In this document: piece after piece, positions 16,309 to 24,005 of the stretch
Position numbering within the stretch: position 1 is the first letter of the stretch
How the letters are laid out: each line of letters begins with the position of its first letter
DNA from: Marinilactibacillus piezotolerans
GTDB lineage: Bacteria; Bacillota; Bacilli; Lactobacillales; Carnobacteriaceae_A
NCBI RefSeq assembly: GCF_900114235.1
Contig: NZ_FOSJ01000025.1
Location: forward strand, 1 to 33,684
Direction: 5' to 3'
DNA: 33,684 bases
Translations under genes and position numbers: made by a program
The notes under the pieces: generated by a model
The model's input: the letters and a program-made list of their open reading frames with translations, nothing else
Database searches by the model: none
Told to the model about the DNA's origin: nothing

Positions 16309-17193
16309 ATGATCAAACTAATCGCTTCAGATATGGACGGCACCTTACTAAATAACCATATCGATGTTTCACTATCAAATGCTCAAGCTATCAAACGAGC
16401 TCAAGCAAATGGAATTCATTTTTTAATTGCTACCGGGAGAGATTATCCGCTAGCTATCCATCCTTTGCAAGACCACAACGTTGAGTGCCCAATCATCACT
16501 CTTAACGGGGCACAACTTTTCGATAAAGATGGTAAAAATCTATATAATAAGGGATTAGAAAAAAATGTCGTGAAAAAAATCAGATCAATTATCTCTCAAT
16601 ATTCTGATGTCCACGAAGAATTGATGACCTCTGATGGAATCTATTCCAACAATCGTGAAAAACGCCTGCAGACAGTTGCCTCTATGTTAGCAGACTTAAA
16701 CCCAGATTTGACTTTTGAAGCAGCTATGGAGAACGCGACTACACATGTTGAAGAAATGAACGTTAAATTTGTAGATAGCCTTGATTCTGTTGTCGAAAAT
16801 GATCACATCGTCATATTAAAAGTATCTGCTCACTCAGAAGAAGGCCCCGCAGTACTGAAACCTCTAAAAGAACAATTAACAAACGAAGTTCCTAAATTAG
16901 CTATTACAGCTTCAAGCAAAAAGAATATCGAAATTAATCATGAATCTGCTCAAAAAGGTATAGCTATTGCTCAATATGCAAAAAAACTAGGGATCAAAGC
17001 AGAAGAAGTTATGACGATTGGAGACAATATCAATGATCTATCAATGCTGAAATGGGCTAAATATGGGACTGCTGTAGCCAACGCTGTTCCCGAAGCAAAA
17101 GAAGCAGCAAGCTATTCAACTTCAAGCAACTCTAAAAATGGTGTGGCCGAGGCTATTTCCAGAGTACTAAACGGAAAAATCTACAAAGACTAA
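16309..17193 (+). CDS. HAD-superfamily phosphatase, Cof type
   Basis: The 294-residue protein is a Cof/YidA-type haloacid dehalogenase-like hydrolase, a cytosolic Mg-dependent phosphatase of small phosphorylated metabolites. Motif I is DMDGTLL (8-14) with nucleophile Asp8 and acid-base Asp10; motif II is the ATGR segment (41-44); a conserved lysine lies before motif IV, GDNINDLSML (238-247). The middle region (about 85-200) is the C2 cap domain. The ATG at 16309 has TTGGAGGAA upstream. It is monocistronic, with its own terminator. The substrate cannot be predicted, since many paralogues with broad range exist. Confidence 0.88.
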   Translation: MIKLIASDMDGTLLNNHIDVSLSNAQAIKRAQANGIHFLIATGRDYPLAIHPLQDHNVECPIITLNGAQLFDKDGKNLYNKGLEKNVVKKIRSIISQYSDVHEELMTSDGIYSNNREKRLQTVASMLADLNPDLTFEAAMENATTHVEEMNVKFVDSLDSVVENDHIVILKVSAHSEEGPAVLKPLKEQLTNEVPKLAITASSKKNIEINHESAQKGIAIAQYAKKLGIKAEEVMTIGDNINDLSMLKWAKYGTAVANAVPEAKEAASYSTSSNSKNGVAEAISRVLNGKIYKD

Positions 17194-17194
17194 T

Positions 17195-17237
17195 AAAAAG
17201 AACAACAAATACATATAAAGTATTTGTTGTTCTTTTT
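17195..17237 (+). terminator. Terminator of the HAD phosphatase gene
   Basis: An 18-base perfect stem (17195-17212 with 17220-17237) with a 7-base loop and T-rich end, two bases after the stop codon. Confidence 0.82.
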
Positions 17238-17362
17238 ATTTTCTATTCGTTTTTTACTGGAAATAATTATGTTTCTTTTTCATATAGTTTCTTTTTTTTT
17301 TACTTGTGATAAAATTAAATGAATAAAGAGTAAACCCTATTATTTAATTGGAGGAATGAATT

Positions 17363-18187
17363 GTGACTCAACCAAAAATCACTTTAACGATTGCAGGCAA
17401 TGATGCCAGCGGTGGTGCTGGCATTGGAGCCGATCTAAAAACTTTCGCAGAATTTGGAACTTATGGAATTGCTGCTTTAACAGTTATCGCTACTATGGAT
17501 CCTAATAACAACTGGAGCCACGGTGTGACTCCTATCGATGCACAAATTGTAAAAGACCAGCTTGTTACTGCAACTGCAGGACCAAAAATCGATGCTTTAA
17601 AAACAGGTATGCTTCCTAATGTTCCGGTGATTGAAGTTATCGCTGAAACAATCAAAGATAAAAAACTAACAAATTTAGTAGTGGATCCAGTAATGGTCTG
17701 CAAAGGTGAAACAGAAGTATTGAATCCGGAAAACGCTGAAGCGTTGAGAGATTTACTTGTTCCTCTTGCAACGATCACTACTCCCAATTTGTTTGAAGCC
17801 GGCCAGTTATCTGGTTTGGGAACATTAAAAACACTTGATGATATGAAAGAGGCTGCTAAATTAATTCACCAAAAAGGGGCTCAGTATGTAGTCGTAAAAG
17901 GTGGAAAAGCACTGGAAGGCGATAAAGCTATTGATTTGTTTTATGATGGTTCAGACTTTACTGTTCTAGAAGTAGACAAAATTGAGAGTGCAACCAATCA
18001 TGGTGCCGGTTGTACATTTGCTGCTGCGATCACTTCTGGTTTAGCTCAAGGATTAGAGCCTAAAGAAGCAGTGCTCAAAGCAAAAGACTTTGTAACCGCA
18101 GCAATCAAAAATGGTTTTGAATATAATCAGTTTATCGGCTCTGTTTTCCATAGTGGTTATCGTCTAGAGCAAAATAAAGGAATCTGA
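17363..18187 (+). CDS. pdxK: Pyridoxal/pyridoxine kinase of the dual-cysteine (ThiD-like) class
   Basis: This 274-residue ribokinase-fold enzyme most resembles the staphylococcal and bacillar pyridoxal kinases that look like ThiD. They phosphorylate pyridoxal or pyridoxine for salvage of vitamin B6. Visible features are the N-terminal LTIAGNDASGGAGIGADLKT stretch, VVDPVMVCKGE with Cys113, TPNLFEAG, and the ATP-site NHGAGCTFAAA with Cys217. The Cys113/Cys217 pair is the mark of the dual-cysteine class. A hydroxymethylpyrimidine kinase role is the main alternative, and automatic annotation would often say so; no thiamine genes are nearby. The start is GTG at 17363, eight bases after GGAGG. Single gene with its own terminator. 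Confidence 0.87.
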   Translation: MTQPKITLTIAGNDASGGAGIGADLKTFAEFGTYGIAALTVIATMDPNNNWSHGVTPIDAQIVKDQLVTATAGPKIDALKTGMLPNVPVIEVIAETIKDKKLTNLVVDPVMVCKGETEVLNPENAEALRDLLVPLATITTPNLFEAGQLSGLGTLKTLDDMKEAAKLIHQKGAQYVVVKGGKALEGDKAIDLFYDGSDFTVLEVDKIESATNHGAGCTFAAAITSGLAQGLEPKEAVLKAKDFVTAAIKNGFEYNQFIGSVFHSGYRLEQNKGI

Positions 18188-18212
18188 TTTTTCAACAATC
18201 TATAGACCTCAA

Positions 18213-18250
18213 AACGAGTACATCGATTAATCAGATGTATTCGTTTTTTT
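18213..18250 (+). terminator. Terminator of pdxK
   Basis: A 12-pair stem (18213-18224 with 18234-18245, one G-U), 9-base loop and seven T. Confidence 0.75.
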
Positions 18251-18319
18251 CTAACCGGGTTACATTTTTTTCTTTTCAATCGTCATTATTAGTAAGGGGT
18301 AATGGAAAGGATAGGTGTA

Positions 18320-18487
18320 ATGGAACAAAGCGCCGCTGTCTTTGGTGCTGTAATTGAAATGATCGAGAATGTGGGTTTTCCAATATTTATCTCGCTCTTT
18401 CTACTTTACCGCATGGAAGCAAAGTTGAATGCGGTTGTACAAGCAGTCAATCAACTGACCGCTGTACTGTCGCAAAAAAAACAATAG
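18320..18487 (+). CDS. YvrJ-family small membrane protein
   Basis: The 55-residue peptide fits the YvrJ family: a single hydrophobic segment (about 15-32, NVGFPIFISLFLLYRME) followed by a short amphipathic helix with LNAVVQAVNQLTAVL. Family function is unknown; the members are short membrane peptides of Firmicutes and phages. I prefer the ATG at 18320, preceded by AGGATAGGTG, over the ATG at 18302, whose AAGGGG is only two bases away. A compact terminator follows directly. Size and lack of neighbours on the same transcript suggest a stand-alone gene. Confidence 0.72.
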   Translation: MEQSAAVFGAVIEMIENVGFPIFISLFLLYRMEAKLNAVVQAVNQLTAVLSQKKQ

Positions 18488-18493
18488 TATCTC

Positions 18494-18522
18494 AGCCGAA
18501 ACACATCTTGTTTCGGCTTTTT
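18494..18522 (+). terminator. Terminator of the yvrJ-like gene
   Basis: AGCCGAAACA (18494-18503) and TGTTTCGGCT (18509-18518) form a perfect 10-base stem with a 5-base loop, followed by T. Confidence 0.88.
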
Positions 18523-18648
18523 AATATGTTGTCTATGCTTTTTTAGTAACATACTCTTTTTTATGCAGTTCGACATTTTTATTTTGGGTGTTATAATATA
18601 GAAAACCGATTAAACAAGTTTGACTTTACGAACTAAGAGGTGAAAGTA

Positions 18649-19209
18649 ATGGTTCGTCTATATATAAACAATGCGTATATGTCTATGCAGAATCGTATGA
18701 TCGTTAAAACACCTTCTGGGAAAGATACGTATCTGATTGTAGGAAAATGGGGAAGGGCTCGTGATGCTCTTTCATTGTATGCAATGAATGGTGATCGCTT
18801 AGTAGAAGCCAAACAAACTGTATTATCTATTTTCCCTAAGTTTGACTTTTATGTGGATAATCAAAAATTAGGTACAGTTAAAAAAATTCCTGGATTCCAA
18901 GGATTAAAACAGCCCTATTACCTTTTCAGCGATTTAAACTGGTTTATTTCAGGGAACTTTGTTGAACAGCAGTATGTTGTCAGACATCACGCCGAAGTTA
19001 TTATGCGTGTAGAAAAACACTACTCTTTTCAGGGAGATTTCTATGCACTTGAAATTGAAAAAGAAGAATATGCTCCAGTTTGTTGTGTATTAGCAGTCAT
19101 TATTGACCACTACTCTTCAGAAAAAGACAGTATCTGGCAGCAATATAAAAAAGAAAAATACAGCTTAAGTTTTATGCATCCTTTTATTTTTTCTAAATCT
19201 TCGAAATGA
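18649..19209 (+). CDS. LURP-one-related (YxjI-like) protein
   Basis: The 186-residue protein matches the pattern of the LURP-one/YxjI family, related in fold to the Tubby and scramblase beta-barrel. It has a repeated beta-hairpin layout of short strands: LYINNAYMSMQNRMIVK, LYAMNGDRLVEAKQTVLS, PKFDFYVDNQKLGTVKK, LNWFISGNF, with a hydrophobic helix near the C-terminus (VCCVLAVIIDHY). There is no signal peptide. Biochemical function in bacteria is not known. The start is the ATG at 18649, eight bases after AGAGG; a GTG nine bases upstream overlaps that site. It lies 69 bases before the HesB-fold gene and is probably co-transcribed with it. Confidence 0.7.
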   Translation: MVRLYINNAYMSMQNRMIVKTPSGKDTYLIVGKWGRARDALSLYAMNGDRLVEAKQTVLSIFPKFDFYVDNQKLGTVKKIPGFQGLKQPYYLFSDLNWFISGNFVEQQYVVRHHAEVIMRVEKHYSFQGDFYALEIEKEEYAPVCCVLAVIIDHYSSEKDSIWQQYKKEKYSLSFMHPFIFSKSSK

Positions 19210-19278
19210 TCAACCACTTTGCTCATTTCACCTATTTATGAGAGAATAAGCTAACTTCACAAATAAGGACGTGTTTAT

Positions 19279-19623
19279 ATGGAACTTGGAATGACGCCTC
19301 GCGCGCAAAAGAGAATCACTAACATCCTGGAAAATCATTCTGGTAAAATTGAACTTTACTATAATGAAAATTTTCAAGGATCTTACGCTTGTAGTATTAA
19401 AGGAGTATTCGAACTAAGGATTTCAAATAAGATCAGTGAATCATTAAATGCATTAGAATCTCCTTTAGGTACCGTTTATATCGATCCAGCAAAAGCAGAA
19501 CATTTAGATGATGACCCTTTTATAGATTATCAGGAAAAGATGAATACACTACAACTAAAAGGCCGTTCAGGTATGATGGTTGATAATTTACGTGTGGTCA
19601 ATAGTCTGAGTAAAAGCTTATAA
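19279..19623 (+). CDS. HesB/YqkB-fold protein lacking the usual cysteines
   Basis: The 114 residues look like the divergent branch of the Fe-S_biosyn (HesB core) family that contains Bacillus YqkB. An N-terminal TPRAQKRI helix is followed by beta-strands, a GTVYIDPA stretch (64-71), and a late FIDYQEKMNTLQLKGRSGMMVDN segment, which corresponds to the D.N...L.LKG.SGVL end of those proteins. Classical A-type carriers bind a cluster with three cysteines; here the only cysteine is near residue 38, so cluster binding is doubtful. The ATG at 19279 follows AAGGAC. It ends at a strong two-way terminator. The family call is moderate; the function is unknown. Confidence 0.6.
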   Translation: MELGMTPRAQKRITNILENHSGKIELYYNENFQGSYACSIKGVFELRISNKISESLNALESPLGTVYIDPAKAEHLDDDPFIDYQEKMNTLQLKGRSGMMVDNLRVVNSLSKSL

Positions 19624-19625
19624 TT

Positions 19626-19667
19626 AAAAAAGATCACCTAAGGATTATTCCCTAGGTGATCTTTTTT
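19626..19667. terminator. Two-way terminator between convergent genes
   Basis: A 15-base perfect stem (19626-19640 with 19653-19667) with A-run on the left and T-run on the right, so it works in both directions. It separates the HesB-fold gene (plus) from the acetyltransferase (minus), whose stop codon it overlaps. Confidence 0.88.
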
Positions 19668-20226
19668 AAACTAACTTTTGCATATGCGTATAAAGGTGAC
19701 CCGATAATTCAACTTCTCTTGTTTCATGAAATCCTTCGTTTTCATATAGTCTGAGGGCTTTATGGTTTGACTGATTTACATTTAATCCAACTTTATTTAT
19801 CCCCAAAGACTTTGCTTTCTTATAAACTGCATGTAGTAATTCTTTCCCAATTCCTCTTCCTCTAAATGATTCATTTACTGCTAAAGAATCTAAATACCAT
19901 TCTCCAGCTTCTGTTTCATCCTCATTAAAAATCACAAAATGTGGTAAATTATGTTTAGTCAATACTTCTAAAAGAACTTCATCTGCTCTTTTATTTATTT
20001 CTCCACGATATCCATAACTAAAACCAACAATTTTTTTATCTATTTCTTTAACGATCGCATTCTTATAAGAATAGCGGTATTCAATATTGACTGCTGCTTC
20101 CATTAAAGCTGACTTTAGCTGGTTCCAAGAGGTGCTTTGTAAAATAGATAAGTCTAGGTCCTCTAAAATGATTTTGAATAATTCTACGATATCTTCTACA
20201 TCTTTTGCTTCTGCGTCGCGAATCAC
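19666..20226 (-). CDS. GNAT-family N-acetyltransferase
   Basis: The 186-residue protein has the GNAT fold. The acetyl-CoA loop is FRGRGIGKELL (121-131), preceded by the strand WYLDSLAVN (110-118), and followed by the last-domain motif NQSNHKALRLYENEGF (151-166). The acceptor is not predictable. The start is GTG at 20226 with AGGAAG upstream. It stands 24 bases downstream of uvrC and may be the last gene of that transcript. Confidence 0.88.
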   Translation of the reverse strand: MIRDAEAKDVEDIVELFKIILEDLDLSILQSTSWNQLKSALMEAAVNIEYRYSYKNAIVKEIDKKIVGFSYGYRGEINKRADEVLLEVLTKHNLPHFVIFNEDETEAGEWYLDSLAVNESFRGRGIGKELLHAVYKKAKSLGINKVGLNVNQSNHKALRLYENEGFHETREVELSGHLYTHMQKLV

Positions 20227-20250
20227 TGTACTTCCTACTCTCTACCTAGA

Positions 20251-22038
20251 TTAACTTGATTGATATTCAGCAAGTGTCTCTTTTATCCGTACTGCTACTT
20301 TTTCAGAAATTCCTAATTTTTTAATTTCTTCTATATCAGCATCTTTCAAACGTTTCATTGATTTGAAATGTCTTAATACTTTTGTTTTGGTTTTCGGTCC
20401 TACACCTTCCACTTCATCCAACTTAGAGGTAAAACTATTTTTGCTGCGTACATTACGGTGAAATGTGATAGCGAATCTATGAACTTCTTCCTGTATTCGC
20501 TGTACAAGATGAAATGCTTGACTACGAGGGTCCAACACAACTATTTCAAGACTTTCTCCAAATATTAAACTAGCCGTACGATGTTTTTTATCTTTTACCA
20601 TTCCTGCAACGGGAATATCTAAAGAAAGTTCATTAACCAGAACATCTACAGCAGCATTTACTTGAACTTTCCCTCCATCCATCAAGATGAGATCAGGTAA
20701 TGGCTTTCCTTCTTTTAAAAGACGACTATATCGTCTTCTAATTACTTCTTGGGTAGTAGCCGCTTCATTGCTTCCAATAACTGTTTTAATCTTATATTTA
20801 CGATAATTATTCTTGTCCGGTTTGCCATCTTTGAAAGAAATCATTGCAGAAACAGGATTGGTTCCTTGAATATTCGAATGGTCAAAGGATTCTATCCTTT
20901 CGATGTAAGGTAAGCCCATTGCCTCAGAAAGCTCTTCTATAGCTCCGGTGGTTTTACGCTGGTTCATTTCAATTAATCGGAATTTTTCTTTTAAAGCGAG
21001 TTCACTATTTCTTCCTGTTAAATCTAGTAATTCTTTTTTTCTGCCTTTCTTAGGATTGACTACTTTGGCTTCAACTGCTTCTGCCAGAACTTCTTTGTCA
21101 ACTGTATCAGGCACATAGATTTCACTAGGAAGAATATTATTTTTATTATTATAATACTGGAGGATAAAACTCATCAGTTCTTCTTCTGGCGGATCATAAC
21201 ATGGAAACATTGTCGCTTCTCTTTTAATAAGAGTCGCTTGACGGACGAAGAAAACTTGAATCGAAATCCATCCTTTATCCATATAATAATTGAAAAAATC
21301 CCGAGGCATAAAACTATTTGAGATAATCGACTGTTTTTCTACAGTTTTTTCGATATAAGCAATCTGATCGCGAAATTCTGCAGCACTTTCATAGTTCATT
21401 TCTTTAGCAGCATCATCCATTTTTCGTTTAAGATCTCGCTTGATATCATGAACATTTCCATTTAAAAAGCTTCGAATTTTACGAATCTGCTTATCATATT
21501 CTTCTTTCGGTACCTCGTGATCACACGGCCCAATACATTGACCGATATGATAATATAAACATGCTCTTTTCTGATAACCGTTACACTTTCTAAGAGGATA
21601 AATTTTCTGGATCAGCTGCTGTGTTTCTGATGCAGCGTATACATCTGGATATGGCCCAAAATATTGAGCACCATCTTTTACAACTTCAGATGTAATAACT
21701 AATTTAGGATCTTTTTCATTAGTTATTTTTAGATAAGGGTAACTAGTTCCTCTCTTCAAACGAATGTTATATTTCGGCTGATGTTTCTGAATCAGAGTTA
21801 CTTCTAATAAAAGGGCTTCTTTATCTGATCCGGTGACTATGGTTTCAAAATTTCTTATATCCTGAACAAGACGGGCAGTTTTCCCGTCGTGTGATCCTCT
21901 AAAATAAGATCGTACACGATTTTTAAGATTCTTTGCTTTTCCAATATAAATTATACGATCATTTTTATCTTTCATGATATAACAACCTGGCAGATCAGGA
22001 AGCAAACTCAGTTTATTATCAATCAATTCTATAGACAA
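20251..22038 (-). CDS. uvrC: Excinuclease ABC subunit C
   Basis: UvrC makes both cuts around a lesion in nucleotide excision repair together with UvrA and UvrB. The 595 residues have all expected parts: the GIY-YIG nuclease domain for the 3' cut (Tyr20, YIG at 31-33), a cysteine cluster (CNGYQKRACLYYHIGQC, near 152-168), the UvrB-binding coiled helix (about 200-237), the RNase H-like domain for the 5' cut (FDHSNIQGTNPVSAM and ILMDGGKVQVN), and C-terminal helix-hairpin-helix motifs (LDEVEGVGPKTK, and KLGISEKVAVRI). The start is TTG at 22038, seven bases after AAAGGGGGG. It follows the 84-residue gene by 31 bases and shares its promoter. Confidence 0.97.
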   Translation of the reverse strand: MSIELIDNKLSLLPDLPGCYIMKDKNDRIIYIGKAKNLKNRVRSYFRGSHDGKTARLVQDIRNFETIVTGSDKEALLLEVTLIQKHQPKYNIRLKRGTSYPYLKITNEKDPKLVITSEVVKDGAQYFGPYPDVYAASETQQLIQKIYPLRKCNGYQKRACLYYHIGQCIGPCDHEVPKEEYDKQIRKIRSFLNGNVHDIKRDLKRKMDDAAKEMNYESAAEFRDQIAYIEKTVEKQSIISNSFMPRDFFNYYMDKGWISIQVFFVRQATLIKREATMFPCYDPPEEELMSFILQYYNNKNNILPSEIYVPDTVDKEVLAEAVEAKVVNPKKGRKKELLDLTGRNSELALKEKFRLIEMNQRKTTGAIEELSEAMGLPYIERIESFDHSNIQGTNPVSAMISFKDGKPDKNNYRKYKIKTVIGSNEAATTQEVIRRRYSRLLKEGKPLPDLILMDGGKVQVNAAVDVLVNELSLDIPVAGMVKDKKHRTASLIFGESLEIVVLDPRSQAFHLVQRIQEEVHRFAITFHRNVRSKNSFTSKLDEVEGVGPKTKTKVLRHFKSMKRLKDADIEEIKKLGISEKVAVRIKETLAEYQSS

Positions 22039-22069
22039 AGAAATACCCCCCTTTTTACATTACGATTGT

Positions 22070-22324
22070 TTATTTTTCTTCTTCAAACAAATATACTTGG
22101 TGAAACTGATTATAATCAGATTTGCCCACTTTGATTCCAATGTATTCAAACACATCTCCAAGCTCATGTTCTCCAGCTTTTACTTCACGATCAATTTCTT
22201 CTGCAATTTTTGTGTATAACTCATCGATTTCTTCTTCTGATAAGTCACCATACTGTTTTTGCCAAGCTGACAAAAATGCGTCTTCATCTTTTCCGGTAAA
22301 AAATTCCATATCATTATTAGACAT
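22070..22324 (-). CDS. Small acidic unknown protein (84 aa) upstream of uvrC
   Basis: I do not recognise this 84-residue protein. It is strongly acidic, with many Glu and Asp, has a GDLSEEEIDELYTKIAEEIDR helix in the middle, and no cysteine, signal peptide or membrane segment. The ATG at 22324 has GAGGGAAAA just upstream. It has a good promoter and lies 31 bases before uvrC, so it is the first gene of a uvrC transcript. The acidic character allows a guess at a DNA-mimic or a protein-binding role, but nothing in the sequence proves it. Confidence 0.65.
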   Translation of the reverse strand: MSNNDMEFFTGKDEDAFLSAWQKQYGDLSEEEIDELYTKIAEEIDREVKAGEHELGDVFEYIGIKVGKSDYNQFHQVYLFEEEK

Positions 22325-22396
22325 TTTTCCCTCAATTCTGTTTGTTTTTCTCTGTATTTTTTAAATTTATCATTATTTATTTAAATCAATAGGAAT

Positions 22397-22425
22397 ATTC
22401 TACCAAAAACGGGAACATTTGTCAG
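22397..22425 (-). promoter_or_regulatory. Promoter of the 84-aa gene and uvrC
   Basis: On the minus strand CTGACA (22420-22425), exactly 17 bases, then TAGAAT (22397-22402). Each hexamer differs from consensus at one position. It lies 72 bases before the start of the 84-residue gene. Confidence 0.75.
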
Positions 22426-22490
22426 GTATAGAAAGTTAGCATCTGTTTATAGACTGACTTAATTTTCTATCTTTTTCCTCATCATCTAAC

Positions 22491-22527
22491 AAAAAAAAGA
22501 AGCGATCGCTTGTATTTGCAATCGCTC
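22491..22527 (-). terminator. Terminator of the 3D-domain protein gene
   Basis: Minus-strand stem of 9 pairs (22518-22526 with 22501-22509, one G-U), 8-base loop, then eight T. It lies 23 bases after the stop. Confidence 0.82.
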
Positions 22528-22549
22528 CATATGATTCATTTAACACTGA

Positions 22550-23707
22550 TTAATTAAGAATTTTAACTGTTATTGTTTTTCTTCCCCATGCATATGCTTC
22601 CGACACTGTAGAGAAGTGAATATCAATTTTATTTCCTTTTATTGCTCCACCTGTGTCTCCAGCAATATAAATACCTTTTCCAGGAATTTCAACTGTTGAT
22701 CCTAATGGAATAACTGAAGGATCTACTGCAATAACTCTCGGATTAACTCGTAAATCAATTCCAGTCGCAGTCTGTGTACTTAAGTTTGCTTGTTGAGTGG
22801 AATACCCTGTTGCACTTACTTGAACTGTACGTCCGCTTGCATTTGAATTACTTTGGGCTGGCTTGGAAGTTTGTTCAGCTGTTTCAGTTTTTCCTGACTG
22901 CTTAGTTTCATTACTTGTTTCTGCCGCTTCTACAGTGGAAGAATTATCAGAGCTAGAAGAAGTTGAGACAACTGCTTCGTTTGCTGCACGTTGTTCTTCA
23001 GCTGCTTTGATTGCTTCTGCACGTGCCGCTTTACGAGCTTCTTCAATACGAGCTGTTTCGTCTGCTTCTCTTGTTTCCAGCTGAGTTAATTCAGCTTGAT
23101 TTTCTTTTATTAAAGCCTGTAAAGAAGAAACTTTTTCATCATAATCAGCTTTTTCTTCTGAAACTAATGCAAGATCTGATTTCAAACTTTCTTTTTCAGT
23201 AACCAGTTCTTCTTTTAATTCTGCTAATTTATCAGCTTCTACTTGTGCTTCTTCGATTAACTGATTCCCTGCATCAGTTAATTGCAGCACTGCTAATGTA
23301 CGACTGAATAGCTCGGAGAAATCTTCAGCTTCAAAAATGGCCATAATAATATCATTATCCATTCCATTCGTTTGTAGCGCTTGTAATCTCTGACTAGCTT
23401 GTTCCAATCTAGCTTCTACAATTTGTTCTTGTTCTGTGATCTCTACTTCTTTATTTTCGATGTTTACTTCTGTATCAGAAATTTCTGAATTTAGAGCTTC
23501 AATTTTTTCATTCATTGCACTCGTTTCTTCCAGTGCATTAGCGACCTTAGCTTGCAGTGAATCGATCGCTTCTTGTTTTTGTTCTTGCTGCTGACGAATG
23601 TCATCCAATGAATCAGCTGAAGCAACTTGAGCACTAAATATGTTAACGACTCCTAGTATGAGTACAGCAAATCCTGTTATCCATTTCTTCATGGCTTTTA
23701 AGAACAA
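22550..23707 (-). CDS. Secreted 3D-domain cell-wall protein with PcsB-like coiled coil
   Basis: The 385-residue protein has a signal peptide (about 1-32, ending VASA), then a long coiled coil (about 33-245, dense in Glu, Gln, Lys and Leu) resembling the N-terminal part of PcsB-like murein hydrolases. A Ser/Thr/Glu-rich linker (about 246-295) leads to a C-terminal 3D domain (about 296-385) with its conserved aspartates: TGIDLRVNPRVIAVDPSVIP, YIAGDTGG and GNKIDIHF. The 3D domain is a double-psi barrel related to lytic transglycosylases and RpfB/YuiC-type enzymes, so a role in peptidoglycan cleavage is likely. I keep the TTG at 23707, which AAGGAAAGGG precedes at close range; an ATG at 23692 lacks a well-placed site. 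Confidence 0.85.
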   Translation of the reverse strand: MFLKAMKKWITGFAVLILGVVNIFSAQVASADSLDDIRQQQEQKQEAIDSLQAKVANALEETSAMNEKIEALNSEISDTEVNIENKEVEITEQEQIVEARLEQASQRLQALQTNGMDNDIIMAIFEAEDFSELFSRTLAVLQLTDAGNQLIEEAQVEADKLAELKEELVTEKESLKSDLALVSEEKADYDEKVSSLQALIKENQAELTQLETREADETARIEEARKAARAEAIKAAEEQRAANEAVVSTSSSSDNSSTVEAAETSNETKQSGKTETAEQTSKPAQSNSNASGRTVQVSATGYSTQQANLSTQTATGIDLRVNPRVIAVDPSVIPLGSTVEIPGKGIYIAGDTGGAIKGNKIDIHFSTVSEAYAWGRKTITVKILN

Positions 23708-23801
23708 CCCTTTCCTTAATAGATTTCAATATAAATATGTTATGAATGTGTATTGCTTTGCTATTATACATATAATATCTGGGCTGTACATTTCTAGTTT
23801 C

Positions 23802-23816
23802 TTACAATTTATTACA
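23802..23816 (+). promoter_or_regulatory. TTACA direct repeat (10-base period)
   Basis: TTACA occurs at 23802-23806 and 23812-23816, start-to-start 10 bases. On the minus strand this reads TGTAA twice, upstream of a TATAAT (minus, 23763-23768) that may serve the 3D protein gene. It is one base short of the 11-base period of WalR or PhoP boxes. Confidence 0.3.
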
Positions 23817-23901
23817 AAACATTTTTAGTTAGAATTCATTTTTATCTAAGGAGCTCTGATTTTGTCATGATATGACTGAATTTTATCTATATAGATTCTA
23901 A

Positions 23902-23918
23902 TGTAATGTTTTTGTAAT
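23902..23918 (+). promoter_or_regulatory. Perfect TGTAAT-N5-TGTAAT repeat (WalR/PhoP-type box)
   Basis: TGTAAT at 23902-23907 and 23913-23918 with five bases between fits the WalR consensus TGTWAH-N5-TGTWAH exactly. On the other strand it is ATTACA-N5-ATTACA, close to PhoP boxes. It lies 88 bases before ppx and about 195 before the divergent 3D-protein gene, so it could control either. Confidence 0.45.
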
Positions 23919-24005
23919 ATTTGTCCATTGTTTTCGACATTTCCCCTTTCTTTCAAGTATGATATAAAAGTAAAGAATTCAATCTGTATAAAAGGAGACT
24001 GCATA

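Noticed and set aside
17363-18187. Calling this gene thiD (hydroxymethylpyrimidine phosphate kinase)
   Set aside because: The Cys113/Cys217 pair and overall pattern fit the dual-cysteine pyridoxal kinases, and no thiamine genes or TPP riboswitch are nearby.
22413-22425. Possible LexA box (GAAC-N4-GT) over the -35 of the uvrC transcript
   Set aside because: Only one half-site is intact; the second half reads GTCA instead of GTTC. Too weak to call SOS control.
23738-23754. TGTTAT-N5-TGTATT, another WalR-like match
   Set aside because: One mismatch, and it would lie downstream of the likely -10 of the 3D protein gene. The perfect repeat at 23902 is the better candidate.
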